Shown one piece after another: positions 17,760 through 26,540 of a stretch of 64,000 bases of DNA; positions within the stretch are counted from its first letter, which is position 1; every line of letters starts with the position of its first letter. The stretch spans positions 1 through 64,000 of the forward strand of contig JAEUJY010000018.1 of assembly GCA_016794525.1 (NCBI GenBank), written 5' to 3'. The position numbers were made by a program, and so were the translations under genes. A model generated the notes under the pieces. It was not told where the DNA came from. It searched no databases and worked only from the letters and a program-made list of their open reading frames with translations. This DNA is from Myxococcales bacterium (GTDB lineage Bacteria > Myxococcota_A > Polyangia > Haliangiales > Haliangiaceae).

Positions 17760-18242
17760 TCACTCGGCGGGCGGCGCGCCCTCGAGCGTGTGGCAGCCCA
17801 TGCAGCCGAACTCGCCGGTCTTGGTCTCGGGATCGTAGGGCGTGAGCTGCAGCAGCTCGATCATCAGCGGCTCGACCTTCTCGCTCATGAACGGCGTCAT
17901 GCGCGCGGCGCCCTCGTCCTTGGCCAGCCACGCCATGTAGGCCTCCTTGGTGGTCGGCAGCGGCGCGATCTCGGGGTTGGGCATCTCGAACGACTTGTCG
18001 TCGGCGCCGGGGCCGTGGCAGGTCTTGCAGTCCATGTCCTTGTAGCGCTCGGCGTCGAAGGCCATGAAGACCTCCTTGGACCGCGGCATCACGACGTCCT
18101 CCATGAACGCGTGACGCTGATCGGCGTCCATGTCCTTCCACGCGACCTTGGCCGCGGGGGTCGGGGCCGGGGTGGCCGGGTGAGACGAGCCGCCGCACGC
18201 GGCGACGACGAGGAGCGCGGGGACGAACGACAGACGGTGCAT
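17760..18242 (-). CDS. Dihaem cytochrome c-like lipoprotein
   Basis: This 160-residue lipoprotein has lipobox VAAC after a short signal (MHRLSFVPALLVVAACGGSS) and a Pro/Ala linker. Two haem-binding motifs are visible: CKTCH (about residue 72) and CMGCH (about 149, near the C-terminus). Met residues between them could be axial ligands. The protein is predicted to carry two c-type haems at the periplasmic face of a membrane and to take part in electron transfer. Partner oxidases or dehydrogenases are not in the window. A TPR gene on the same strand lies eight bases upstream, so the two may be cotranscribed. Confidence 0.78.
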   Translation of the reverse strand: MHRLSFVPALLVVAACGGSSHPATPAPTPAAKVAWKDMDADQRHAFMEDVVMPRSKEVFMAFDAERYKDMDCKTCHGPGADDKSFEMPNPEIAPLPTTKEAYMAWLAKDEGAARMTPFMSEKVEPLMIELLQLTPYDPETKTGEFGCMGCHTLEGAPPAE

Positions 18243-18250
18243 GCGGCCTT

Positions 18251-18868
18251 CTACGCCGGCGCGGGCGGCGGCTCAAGACCTGCGAGCGCCAACGCGGCGG
18301 TGACGTCCGCGAGCGCGGCCCGGGCCGCGGCGTAGGCGGGATCGAGCTCGAGCGCGCGCGCGAACGCGGCGGCGGCCTCGGCGTGGCGCTCCTGCGCGCG
18401 CCGCACCAGCCCGAGGTTGTGCCAGCACTCGTCGACGGCGCCGCCCGCGCACGCGGTGCCGGCCTGGTAGATCGCCGCGGCCTCGTCGAGGCGGCCCAGC
18501 CGCGCCAGCAGCGCGCCGCCGAGCACGTAGCCGTCGGTGTCCTCGGGCGCCAGCTCGCGGAGGCGCTCGTACGCGCGCAGCGCCGGCTCGCTGTCGCCGG
18601 CGCGGTCGTGGAGCTCGGCGATCGCGCGGATCACCAGCAGCCGCGGGCGCGGCCGGCTGGAGATCGGATCGTCGGCCAGCGCGTCGAGCGCCGCCCGGGC
18701 CTCGGCGTAGCGCGCGAACTCGGTGAGCAGCTTGCCCAGCAGCAGCCGCGCCGGCCAGTCGGTGGGCGCGGCGGCGAGCAGGCGCCGCACCCGCGCCAGG
18801 GCGACGGCGGGGTGGTCGGCCTCGTGCGCCTCGATCGCGGCGCGCCAGTCGGGGACGTCGACGGTCAC
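18251..18868 (-). CDS. Tetratricopeptide-repeat protein
   Basis: This 205-residue soluble protein is built from TPR-like helical pairs. Clear repeat signatures are ALRAYERLRELAPEDTDGYV, LGRLDEAAAIYQAG, ECWHNLGLVRRAQERHAEAA and AFARALELDPAYAAARAAL. No signal peptide is seen with the GTG 18868 start. TPR proteins mediate protein-protein contacts. It sits between the AgmX-type lipoprotein and the cytochrome on the same strand. Frame extension further upstream is overlapped by the lipoprotein gene and is not used. Confidence 0.7.
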   Translation of the reverse strand: MTVDVPDWRAAIEAHEADHPAVALARVRRLLAAAPTDWPARLLLGKLLTEFARYAEARAALDALADDPISSRPRPRLLVIRAIAELHDRAGDSEPALRAYERLRELAPEDTDGYVLGGALLARLGRLDEAAAIYQAGTACAGGAVDECWHNLGLVRRAQERHAEAAAAFARALELDPAYAAARAALADVTAALALAGLEPPPAPA

Positions 18869-18897
18869 CGACGGTGCGTACCACGCCGCGCGCGCGA

Positions 18898-20313
18898 TCA
18901 GCCGCCGCTGGGCGCGGCGTCGATGGCGAGCTCGACCTGGGCCGCGCGGGCGCGGCGCGGGAACGCGATGGCCCGGACCACGTCGCGCATGCAGGTCGCG
19001 ACCTCGGGCGACACGCCGCCGGCGGTCGCCTCGGCGACGGTGCCGTCGGGCGCGACGGTGAAGCGCAGCGCGACCTTGCCCTGGAGCGCGGGCTCGGTGA
19101 GCAGCGCGCGCTCGTAGCAGTAGGCGAGCTTCGGGCGGTAGCGCACGAGCTCGCGCTGCACGTTCGCCCCGTCGCCGGTGATGGTCGCGGTGCCGAGGGT
19201 CACCCGCGGCACGTCCCCGGCGCGCATGCCGCCGCGCCCGCCGCCGACGCCGTAGCCGGTGTCGAGGCGCCCGGCGCCGATGGTGCCCTGGGGATCGGGC
19301 GCGGAGATCTGCGCCGGGTCGCCGATGACCACCGGCTGCGCGCCGGCGGTGAACATCGCGTCGAGGAGCGCCACCATCGCGCCGACGGTGAGCGTGGCGT
19401 CGAACCAGAGCCGCATGTCGTGGTGCGACTGCAACTCGGGCACGGCGGTGGCGCGGCCCAGGGCCGCTGGCACGTCGCCCGCGGCGCCGCGCCAGGTGAA
19501 GCGGTCCGGCGCGGCGGTCTTGCCGTCGTACGCGTCGATCGCGACCTGCGCGGCCGCCCCGTTGACGACGATCGCGGCGTGAGCGTCCATCGGCCCCAGC
19601 CCGCCCAGGCCCAGGCCGACCGGCTCGATGCGCGTGGCGAACGAGCGCAGGAGCGTGCCGTCGGCGGTGACCGCCAGGCTGGCGTAGGACTCGCACGCGC
19701 GGATGACGTCGAGCAACTCGCGCGCCGGGCGATCGGGGTCGGCGATGATCAGCGGCGCGGTGAGCGACGGATCGCGATCGGGCGGCAGCGGCCGGGCGAT
19801 CACGTCGTCCGGTCCGGTCGCGTAGTAGGCGTCGTCGCCGCCGCCCATGCGGCCCTCCTCGAGCGCCATCGCCACGCCGGCGGCCGCGGCTGGGTCGGCG
19901 TCGGCGGACGGCGCGGGCGGCGGTGGCGGCGGGTCGTCGGCCGTGGGCGCCGTGGGCACGCGCATCTCGGCGTCGATCGCCGCGGCCAGCGCCTGGAGGT
20001 CAGCCGCCAGCGCCGCCCGCGTCGTGACCTTGCCCGGGCCGAGCTTGGTCGGGTCGAGCAGGCCGTCCTTGAACGCGGCCTGCGGGATCTCGCCGAGGGT
20101 CAGCGCGCCGTCGCTGGCGATCCGGACGTAGCGCAGCGCGGTGACCATGCGCAGCGCGCGCTCGGGCACCCGCGGGGCGCGGACCGCCGCGGGCGCGGCC
20201 GTGGGCGTGGCGGTGCCCGTGCCCGTGCCGCTGGCAGCCTTGCCGTCGTTCTTGGTCGCCGAGCCGCAGGCGGCGACCGCCGAGATCAGTCCGAGCCAGA
20301 GCGTGGTGCGCAT
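18898..20313 (-). CDS. Lipoprotein with AgmX/PglI-type C-terminal domain
   Basis: This 471-residue protein has a lipoprotein signal (lipobox VAAC) and a long Ala/Pro/Thr-rich linker. Around residues 270-330 is a segment resembling ExbD/TolR periplasmic domains (HDMRLWFDATLTVGAMVALL). The C-terminal part (YRPKLAYCYERALL, GKVALRFTVAPDGTV, CMRDVVRAIAFPR) is the TonB-like AgmX/PglI C-terminal domain common in myxobacteria. Such proteins are linked to gliding and envelope machines, but many are of unknown role. I chose ATG 20313 because GGGGGG just upstream gives better spacing than the adjacent ATG 20316. Confidence 0.75.
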   Translation of the reverse strand: MRTTLWLGLISAVAACGSATKNDGKAASGTGTGTATPTAAPAAVRAPRVPERALRMVTALRYVRIASDGALTLGEIPQAAFKDGLLDPTKLGPGKVTTRAALAADLQALAAAIDAEMRVPTAPTADDPPPPPPAPSADADPAAAAGVAMALEEGRMGGGDDAYYATGPDDVIARPLPPDRDPSLTAPLIIADPDRPARELLDVIRACESYASLAVTADGTLLRSFATRIEPVGLGLGGLGPMDAHAAIVVNGAAAQVAIDAYDGKTAAPDRFTWRGAAGDVPAALGRATAVPELQSHHDMRLWFDATLTVGAMVALLDAMFTAGAQPVVIGDPAQISAPDPQGTIGAGRLDTGYGVGGGRGGMRAGDVPRVTLGTATITGDGANVQRELVRYRPKLAYCYERALLTEPALQGKVALRFTVAPDGTVAEATAGGVSPEVATCMRDVVRAIAFPRRARAAQVELAIDAAPSGG

Positions 20314-20382
20314 CATCCCCCCGAGGTTTGCGCGTCCGCCCACGATAGCAGGTCGCGCGGCGGGCCCGGGGACGTGGCGCGA

Positions 20383-21036
20383 TCAGAACGACCAGTCGAT
20401 CGGCGTGACGCCGACGGAGAGGTACGTGCGCGAGTAGGTCGCGGTCTGGTCGGCCAGCTGCGGGTCCATCTCGATCGTCGTGCTCGCGGTGCCAGCGGTG
20501 ACCTGCGCCGACAGGTACAGCGAGCGACCACCGAGGCTCCCCAGCCGGAGCACGCGCGCGATCGCGTGGACCTCGAGCCCCCAGCGCGCGTCGTAGTACG
20601 GATCGTTGCCGGCGCGCTGGACGAAGGCGATCGGGTGCACCAGCAGCCGCTTGGTGTGCACGACGATCCACCCGGCCGACAGGCCGACGCCGCCGATGGT
20701 CTCGGTGCCGGTGGCCGGCGCCAGCGGGCCCGACGCGCTGGTCGGATAGAACCCGGCGTTGATGCCGAGCGTCAGGCCGCGGAACACCTTGAACCCGAGG
20801 TCGAAGCCGAAGCCGGGCGCCACCATGTTGGCGTCGGCGGTCAGGTACATCCGGTCGATCCCCTGGGCGGAGGGCTTCGCGTAGTAGTACGAGCCGATCT
20901 GCAGGCCGGTGTAGTCGGCCTGGGCCGTGAGGCCGGCGCCGAGCAGCGAGAAGTAGCCGTCGTCGTCTTCGGCGCGGGCGGACGACGGCGCGGCGGCGAC
21001 CACCGCGGCCAGGACCAGGAGCGTGGAGAGCTTCAT
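20383..21036 (-). CDS. Outer-membrane beta-barrel-like secreted protein
   Basis: This 217-residue protein has a clean signal peptide (MKLSTLLVLAAVVAAAPSSA, then RAEDDD). The mature part shows alternating polar/aromatic strands (YTGLQIGSYYY, GFGFDLGFKVFRGLTLGINAGF, VGLSAGWIVVHTKRLLVHP) and ends in a hydrophobic aromatic residue (IDWSF), typical of small outer-membrane barrels. No specific family is recognised. It is the last gene of the minus-strand group and is divergent from the ConA-like protein at 21095. Confidence 0.65.
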   Translation of the reverse strand: MKLSTLLVLAAVVAAAPSSARAEDDDGYFSLLGAGLTAQADYTGLQIGSYYYAKPSAQGIDRMYLTADANMVAPGFGFDLGFKVFRGLTLGINAGFYPTSASGPLAPATGTETIGGVGLSAGWIVVHTKRLLVHPIAFVQRAGNDPYYDARWGLEVHAIARVLRLGSLGGRSLYLSAQVTAGTASTTIEMDPQLADQTATYSRTYLSVGVTPIDWSF

Positions 21037-21082
21037 GATCCGGGAAACAGCCGGGGGCACCGAAGCGTCAGGAGAAACTTGG

Positions 21083-21088
21083 TATCGT
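21083..21088 (+). promoter_or_regulatory. -10-like TATCGT, leaderless spacing
   Basis: TATCGT ends six bases before GTG 21095. It is the main evidence for that start codon. Confidence 0.45.
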
Positions 21089-21094
21089 CCGTGC

Positions 21095-21697
21095 GTGCGG
21101 TGGCTCACGCGCGCGACGCTGGCGGTGCTCGTCGGGGCCGGGCCGGCGACCGCCGAGCCGCCGTGCCACGACCTCGACGCGTGGGTGGCGGCGCAGGGCG
21201 ATCTGCAGCCGGGGCGCACGTGCGGCAGCTTCGTGGCCGCCACCAACGGCGCGACGATCGCGTACTCGTTCGGCCAGATCATGACCCGCGCGCCGGTGGC
21301 CCCGCCGTACCGCGTCAGCGTCACCTGGCGCCGGCTCGGCAGCGACGCGCGCACCCTCGAGCTGCACCTGCTGGGCGGCGTGGTGCTGTTCGGCAACGAC
21401 GAGTTCGCGCTGTGGACCGACGACGCGCACTTCGAGCTGGACGGCTTCCACCCGCTCCCCGGGTATCGCCCCCGCGCCGTGCACCGGGTCAGCGCGGTGC
21501 AGCGCGCCGACGCGATCGAGGTCGAGGTCGACGGCGTGCGGGTCGGCCGCTGGGCGTTCCGGGCGCCGCCGGGGGCCGCGCCGATCTCGATCGCGTTCAA
21601 GGGCCAGCGCGGCGCGCGCGAGCGGATCTGGTTCGCCGACGTGGCGATCGTGCTGCTCGCGGCTCAGTCGCAGGTGTCGGCGGCGCGGTCGAAGTAG
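21095..21697 (+). CDS. Secreted ConA-like/LamG-like hypothetical protein
   Basis: From GTG 21095 the 200-residue product begins with a good signal peptide (RWLTRATLAVLVGAGPATA, then EPPC). The mature domain is beta-rich (YRVSVTWRRLG, TLELHLLGGVVLFGNDEFAL, RVSAVQRADAIEVEVDGVRV, ISIAFKGQRG), the pattern of a concanavalin A-like lectin/glucanase sandwich. No catalytic residues are evident, so carbohydrate or surface binding is possible. The 3' end overlaps the convergent WD40 kinase gene by 34 bases. Confidence 0.62.
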   Translation: MRWLTRATLAVLVGAGPATAEPPCHDLDAWVAAQGDLQPGRTCGSFVAATNGATIAYSFGQIMTRAPVAPPYRVSVTWRRLGSDARTLELHLLGGVVLFGNDEFALWTDDAHFELDGFHPLPGYRPRAVHRVSAVQRADAIEVEVDGVRVGRWAFRAPPGAAPISIAFKGQRGARERIWFADVAIVLLAAQSQVSAARSK

Positions 21698-24600
21698 CGC
21701 AGCAGCGCGCAGGCCTGGGCGACCGCACGGCTCGGCTCGAGCGGCACGATCCGCAACGCGCCGGCCGAGCCGCCGATCGCCAGCGCGCGGCCGCCATCGA
21801 CGAAGGCCAGCGCGGTCGGCAGCGCGATGCCGGCAGGGGTCAAGGTGAGCGCGACGGCGCCCGACGCGAGATCGAACACGCGGACCACGCCGGCCTGGTC
21901 GGCGGTCGCGACCCAGCCGCCGTCGGGGGCGGCCGCCACCGCGAGCACCGAGCGCGCGCCGCCGGCGAGGACCTGCGGCGCGCCCCCGCCCGGCGCGTCG
22001 ATCAGCACCCGGCCGTCGACCGCCAGCGTCACCAGCCGACCGTCGGGCAACGTCGCGACCGGCCGGCCGTCGCGGGTGCCGCGCACGGCCAGGGTGGCGC
22101 CGTCGACGATCATCGCGCGCGCCGACGCGAAGCCGACGACCAGGCTGCCGTCGGCGGCGAAGCGCAGCCGATCGATCGGGTCGCCGCCCGACAGCAGGCC
22201 GCCGCTGCTGGTGGCGGTGAGCGTCGCGCGCGGCGCGCCGGTCGCGAGTTCGACCAGCGTCAGCGTGCCGTCGACCGCGCCGACGACCACCGCGGTCCCG
22301 TCGGGCGTGAACGCGCCGGCGGTCAGGTCGGCGCCGCCGACGGTCAGCGTCGGCCCGGCGGCGCCGGTGGCGGCGTCCCACAGCTGCGCGCGCCCGCCGC
22401 GGGTGCCAGTCACCAGCCGCGCGCCGTCGGGCGCGTACGCCGCGAACGCCAGCGCCGCGCCGGGGACCGCCAGCGTGCGGGGCGCGCCGGTGGTCGCGAT
22501 CACACGCACGGTGCCGTCGACGCCGAGCAGCGCCAGCGTGCGCCGATCGGGCGCCACGATCGCGTCGACCAGCTCGGTGCCGAGGTCGAGCGCGCTGGCG
22601 TCGGCCGAGGTCGTCGACCATCCGCGCATCGTGCCGTCGAGCGACGCGCTCCACAGCCGATCGTCGATCGCGAGCAGGCTGGTGATCTCGCCGCCGTGGC
22701 CGAGCAGCTGCCCGGTGGCGCCTCCCGAGCGCAGGTCCCACAGCATCGCCGCGCCGTCCATCGACATCACCAGCAGGTTGTCGGCGTCGCGCCGCGCGGC
22801 GTGGACGATGTCGGCCGGCGCCGGCAGGCGCAGCACCGCCCGCCCGGTCGCGGGGTCGTACAGGCGACCGCCGTCGGGAGACATGCCGGCCAGCGCCGGC
22901 GTCGTGGGTCGACCGCTCACCGGCACCGTGGCCCAGTCGTCGATCGTGATCGCGCGCGCGCCGCCGACGATCAGGGTCTCGTGGTCGTGGCGTCGGGTCA
23001 GGCTGAGCGCGACCGAGACCGCGAGCCGACCGTCGCCGAGCGCGAGCACCTCGGGTGACAGCGCCCCCGGGCGATCGGCCACCACCGCCGCCGCGTCGGG
23101 CGCGTCGCCGCGCAGCGCCCAGCCGAGCACGCGGCCGTCGTCGCCGCCGGTCAGCAGGCGCGCGCCGCCGTCGAAGAACGTCGCCGTCCGGAGGCTGGCG
23201 CGGTGGGCGGCAGGCACGACGGTCGGCGACGCGCCCGGGCGCCACAGCACGAGGTCGCCGGCGACGGTGCCGATCGCGATCAGCCCGCTGGGGCTGACGC
23301 CCAGCGCGGTGGCGTTCGCCGGCAGCGTCACCGACGCCACGACCGCGGCGGCGGCGGCCAGCACCTGCGCCTGCGCACCGGACACGATCACCGCCTCGCC
23401 CCTCGGCGTGACGCCGCACTGCGGATCGCCCAGCGGCAACGGGATGCCGCGGCCGCCGCCGCCGTCGAGCGGCAGCAGCTCGGCGAGCGCGTCGTAGCCG
23501 CACACCAGCGCGCGCGCGCCGTCGGGCATCACCGCGATGGAGTGCGGGCGCTCGAGCCGGCTGGCCAGCACGGCCCGCGGCGCCCCCGATGGCACCGCCC
23601 ACGTCCGCACCGTGTGATCGGGGCCGGCCGTCAACAGCGTGGCGCCGTCGCGCGTGAACGTCGCGGCGTTGAGCGCGCCGTGGTGGCCGATCAGCGGCGC
23701 CCCGACCGGGCCGGCGGCCAGCGCGTCGATCAGCCCCTGCCACGCCTCGGGGGCAGGCGCGCGGCCAGCGCGCAGCTCCGGCGCGACCGCGCGCACGCCC
23801 TCGGCGATCGCCTCGAGCCGCCGCGCGGGGATGGCGGCGAGCTGCGACGCGGTGACGCCGCGCTGGCGACGCAGCGCCGCCTGGGCCGCGCGATCGCTGG
23901 CCTCGGCTGCGGCCCGCGCTCGCTCGATGCGATCGCGCGAGCGCGCCAGCCCGCGCACGTACAGCGCGCCGCCGGCGATCAGCACCACCGCCGCGATCGC
24001 CGCGATCACCGCGGGTGCGCGGTAGCGCCGCAGGTAGTGGCGGACCAGCTCGCGCGGCGTGTAGCGGTGGCTGGCCATGAGCTGGCCGGTGTGGAACCGC
24101 TTCAGCTCGGCGGCCAGCTCGGCGACCGTCGCGAAGCGCTCGCTCGGCCGCTCGGCCATCGCCCGCGCCACCAGCGCCGCCAGCGGCGGTGGCACCTCCG
24201 CGGGGAGCGGCCGGCGGTCGGCGGTCGGCGGCGGGCGCCCGGCCAGCAGGTGGTACAGGGTCGCGCCGAGCCCGAAGATGTCGGCGGCGGCGTCGGGCGC
24301 GTTGCCGCGCAGCTGCTCGGGCGCGACGTAGCCGGGCGTGCCGACGCCGTAGTCGGTGAGCGCGATCTCGCCGCGGCGGTAGACGTCGGCGGGCGGCGCG
24401 CCGACGTGCTGGCTCGCCGCGTCGGCGGCCAGGCCCCAGTCGATCAGCACGGTCTCGCCGAACGCGCCGACCAGGATGTTGGCGGGGGTCACGTCGCGGT
24501 GGATCACGCCGCGGCTGTGCGCGTAGGCCAGCGCCTCGGCGACGATCGTCAGGTTGGGCAAGAGCGCGAGGCGATCGCCGAGGCCCGGCAGCTCCGCGAT

Positions 24601-25089
24601 CACCTCGGCCAGCGACCGGCCCTGCACCCGGCGCATCGCGTAGAACGCCTCGCCGTCGCGGAACCGCCCGGCCTCGTAGACGCCCACGATCGCCGGGTGC
24701 TCGAGCCGCGCGGTCAGCCGGGCCTCGCGCTCGAAGCGGGCGCGCAGCGTCGCGCGGAGCAGCGGGTCGGGCACGTCGGCCGGCCCCAGCGGCTGCTTGA
24801 TCGCCACCTCGCGGCCGAGGCGGCGGTCGCGCGCGACGAACGTCCGCCCCATGCCGCCGCGCTGCTCGGGCACGCGCTCGAGCCGCAGGTACAGCGCCGG
24901 ATCGACCGCGGGCAACTCGGCCAGGTCGTCGTCGCCGCGGGCGATCTCCTCGGCCCGCGCCACCGGCCGCGACCGCTCGGTCAGCCGCCGACAGCTGGCG
25001 CACGCGGCCAGGTGCGCCGCGACGGCGGGGTCGACGGCGCCGTCACCCGCGGCCAGCAGCTCGGAGACGGACGGGTGCGGCATGCTCAC
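21664..25089 (-). CDS. Membrane Ser/Thr protein kinase with anti-sigma-type zinc finger and WD40 propeller
   Basis: This 1141-residue protein starts with an anti-sigma-type finger (HLAACASC, about 25-32). The kinase domain follows (about 68-340), with a Gly-rich loop RGGMGRTF, AIKQPLG, HRDVTPANI (about 195) and IDWGLA, where DWG replaces DFG as in several bacterial kinases. One transmembrane helix lies at about 357-378 (VIAAIAAVVLIAGGALYV). The rest, about 450-1130, consists of WD40-like repeats (LLTAGPDHTVRTW, LLTGGDDGRVLGW, LWSASLDGTMRGW), some degenerate, enough for one or two propellers outside the membrane. It is divergent from a sigma-like factor, suggesting they act together. Confidence 0.9.
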   Translation of the reverse strand: MSMPHPSVSELLAAGDGAVDPAVAAHLAACASCRRLTERSRPVARAEEIARGDDDLAELPAVDPALYLRLERVPEQRGGMGRTFVARDRRLGREVAIKQPLGPADVPDPLLRATLRARFEREARLTARLEHPAIVGVYEAGRFRDGEAFYAMRRVQGRSLAEVIAELPGLGDRLALLPNLTIVAEALAYAHSRGVIHRDVTPANILVGAFGETVLIDWGLAADAASQHVGAPPADVYRRGEIALTDYGVGTPGYVAPEQLRGNAPDAAADIFGLGATLYHLLAGRPPPTADRRPLPAEVPPPLAALVARAMAERPSERFATVAELAAELKRFHTGQLMASHRYTPRELVRHYLRRYRAPAVIAAIAAVVLIAGGALYVRGLARSRDRIERARAAAEASDRAAQAALRRQRGVTASQLAAIPARRLEAIAEGVRAVAPELRAGRAPAPEAWQGLIDALAAGPVGAPLIGHHGALNAATFTRDGATLLTAGPDHTVRTWAVPSGAPRAVLASRLERPHSIAVMPDGARALVCGYDALAELLPLDGGGGRGIPLPLGDPQCGVTPRGEAVIVSGAQAQVLAAAAAVVASVTLPANATALGVSPSGLIAIGTVAGDLVLWRPGASPTVVPAAHRASLRTATFFDGGARLLTGGDDGRVLGWALRGDAPDAAAVVADRPGALSPEVLALGDGRLAVSVALSLTRRHDHETLIVGGARAITIDDWATVPVSGRPTTPALAGMSPDGGRLYDPATGRAVLRLPAPADIVHAARRDADNLLVMSMDGAAMLWDLRSGGATGQLLGHGGEITSLLAIDDRLWSASLDGTMRGWSTTSADASALDLGTELVDAIVAPDRRTLALLGVDGTVRVIATTGAPRTLAVPGAALAFAAYAPDGARLVTGTRGGRAQLWDAATGAAGPTLTVGGADLTAGAFTPDGTAVVVGAVDGTLTLVELATGAPRATLTATSSGGLLSGGDPIDRLRFAADGSLVVGFASARAMIVDGATLAVRGTRDGRPVATLPDGRLVTLAVDGRVLIDAPGGGAPQVLAGGARSVLAVAAAPDGGWVATADQAGVVRVFDLASGAVALTLTPAGIALPTALAFVDGGRALAIGGSAGALRIVPLEPSRAVAQACALLRYFDRAADTCD

Positions 25090-25144
25090 CGATCGAAACA
25101 GCCGCGACCGCCAGGACGTCAGGCGATGGTCGCGACGCCGATGA

Positions 25145-25150
25145 TATCAT
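25145..25150 (+). promoter_or_regulatory. -10-like TATCAT in a divergent promoter region
   Basis: TATCAT ends seven bases before GTG 25158. It forms part of the ten-base palindrome ATGATATCAT (25141-25150), so a similar element faces the divergent kinase gene. Confidence 0.4.
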
Positions 25151-25157
25151 GGTGATC

Positions 25158-26141
25158 GTGGCGACCTGGGACGCGGCGTTCGAGCGCTCCTGCCGCGCGC
25201 AGGTCGAGCGGCTGTGCGCGGCGGGCGGCAGCGCCGACCGCGATCGCGCCTGGCAGGGGTTCCTGACCGCGGTGGCGCCGCACATCGAGCGCTGGGCGGC
25301 GACCAGCCCGGCGCTGCGCCGCGTCGGCCTGACCGGCGAGGACGAGCCGCGCGCGGTGCTGGTCGACGTCATCGAGCGGATGAGCGATCGCGACTTCGCC
25401 AACCTGCGCGCGTTCCTCGCGCGCCAGGCCCCCGACGCCGACGAGCTGGCCGAGGCCGCGATGGTCGAGGGCCTGACGCGGCTGGCCGCGCCGGTGGCCG
25501 ACGGCGACGCCGCCGAGGCGGCCGACGAGCCCGGCACGCCGCTGCGCGGCTGGCTGGTCGTGCTCACGCGGTTCGTCGTGAAGGAGCACGTCAAGCAGCG
25601 CTTCGGGTGGCGCGGCGTCGCCCGCTGGCAGGCCCGGGTCGAGCCCGCCCCGCGCGCGGGCGGCGACTGGCGCGCGACGCTGGTGCCGGCGCTGCGGGCG
25701 CGGCCCGGGGTGGTCGCGGTCGAGGCCGACGCCGACACGCTGGCGGTGACCTACCGCCCCGCGCAGCTCCGGGCCAGCGAGCTCGAGCGGGCGATCGTCG
25801 ACCATGGCGTCGAGGTGCGCGCGCTGCCCGCGGCGCCCGGCAAGCGCGACGTCGGCAGCGGCGCCGAGCGCCTCGACGCCGCGCCCGAGCTGGGCGAGCG
25901 GCCGCCGCTGTCGACGCTGCTCGGCGTCCGCCGCGCGCTCACCGAGATCCACGCCCACATCGACACCTTCCCGCCGACCATGGCCGACGCGCTGCGCCGC
26001 TGGCTGGGCGAGGCGAGCTTCGACGCGATCGCCGCGGCGCTCGGGTTGCCCGGCCCGCGCGAGGCCCAGGCGCTGGTGCGCGCGGCGCAGGCGCGGCTGC
26101 GCGATCGCTTCCGCGGGGCGTGGCCCGAGCTGTTCGAGTAG
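25158..26141 (+). CDS. Sigma-70-like (ECF-type) factor with an HMA-like insertion
   Basis: This protein has 327 residues from GTG 25158; ATG 25149 would add three. The N-terminal part resembles region 2 (FANLRAFLARQA, then LRGWLVVLTRFVVKEHVKQRFGWRG). The C-terminal part resembles region 4 (LLGVRRALTEIHAHIDTFPP, RWLGEASFDAIAAALGLPG, ALVRAAQARLRDRF). Between them, about 171-222, lies a beta-alpha-beta-beta-alpha-beta-like unit (ALRARPGVVAVEADADTLAV, then ASELERAIVDHGVEVRAL) resembling a heavy-metal-associated fold without CxxC. It lies divergent to the zinc-finger kinase at 21664-25089. Phosphorylation or sequestration by that kinase is plausible but not shown. Confidence 0.6.
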   Translation: MATWDAAFERSCRAQVERLCAAGGSADRDRAWQGFLTAVAPHIERWAATSPALRRVGLTGEDEPRAVLVDVIERMSDRDFANLRAFLARQAPDADELAEAAMVEGLTRLAAPVADGDAAEAADEPGTPLRGWLVVLTRFVVKEHVKQRFGWRGVARWQARVEPAPRAGGDWRATLVPALRARPGVVAVEADADTLAVTYRPAQLRASELERAIVDHGVEVRALPAAPGKRDVGSGAERLDAAPELGERPPLSTLLGVRRALTEIHAHIDTFPPTMADALRRWLGEASFDAIAAALGLPGPREAQALVRAAQARLRDRFRGAWPELFE

Positions 26142-26303
26142 CCGAGCGCCAGGCTCCGCGGTCCGAGCATCTCCCGCACGCCCCCCGGTCGAAGATCCGT
26201 CACGCGCTGGTGAGGAATCGCCAGCGACGCCCCCGCCGCGTAGCGGCGTTCGCGGCGCGCGTGCGCTCGCGCACACGGCATGCGCAGTGCTTTGCCGAGC
26301 GGC

Positions 26304-26540
26304 ATGACCCTCTCCGACTCGCTGCGCGTCCACGTCCACCAGCTCGGCGGTCCGCCCGCGGTCGCCGACGACCTCGATCTGTTCGCGACCGGCGCGCTGG
26401 CGTCGATGCAGCTGCTCGAGCTGATCACCGCGATCGAGGACGACTTCCGCGTGCGCATCGACGAGCGCGACATCCAGGCCGGCCGGCTGCGGTCGATCGC
26501 GACGATCGCCGCGCTGATCACCGAACGGCGGCCGTCATGA
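26304..26540 (+). CDS. Acyl-carrier-protein-like carrier protein
   Basis: This 78-residue carrier protein starts at ATG 26304; ATG 26280 is possible but would add an atypical tail. The core reads DDLDLFATGALASMQLLELI, the phosphopantetheine attachment region. The Ser in GALASM replaces the usual DSL context but stands in the right place. AIEDDFRVRIDERDI is a typical ACP helix 2-3 region. It is predicted to be loaded with 4'-phosphopantetheine. The stop overlaps the ATG of the amino acid:carrier ligase (ATGA), so the carrier most likely accepts the amino acid activated by that enzyme. Confidence 0.8.
   Translation: MTLSDSLRVHVHQLGGPPAVADDLDLFATGALASMQLLELITAIEDDFRVRIDERDIQAGRLRSIATIAALITERRPS

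Noticed and set aside
18874-23058. A 1394-codon plus-strand open frame opposite lipoprotein, barrel and kinase genes
   Set aside because: It is Arg/Gly/Ala low-complexity sequence produced by high G+C; the opposite strand encodes recognisable domains throughout.
26142-26303. Intergenic stretch with CGCTGG...CCAGCG
   Set aside because: Only a six-pair stem with a long loop; no reading frame or promoter could be supported.
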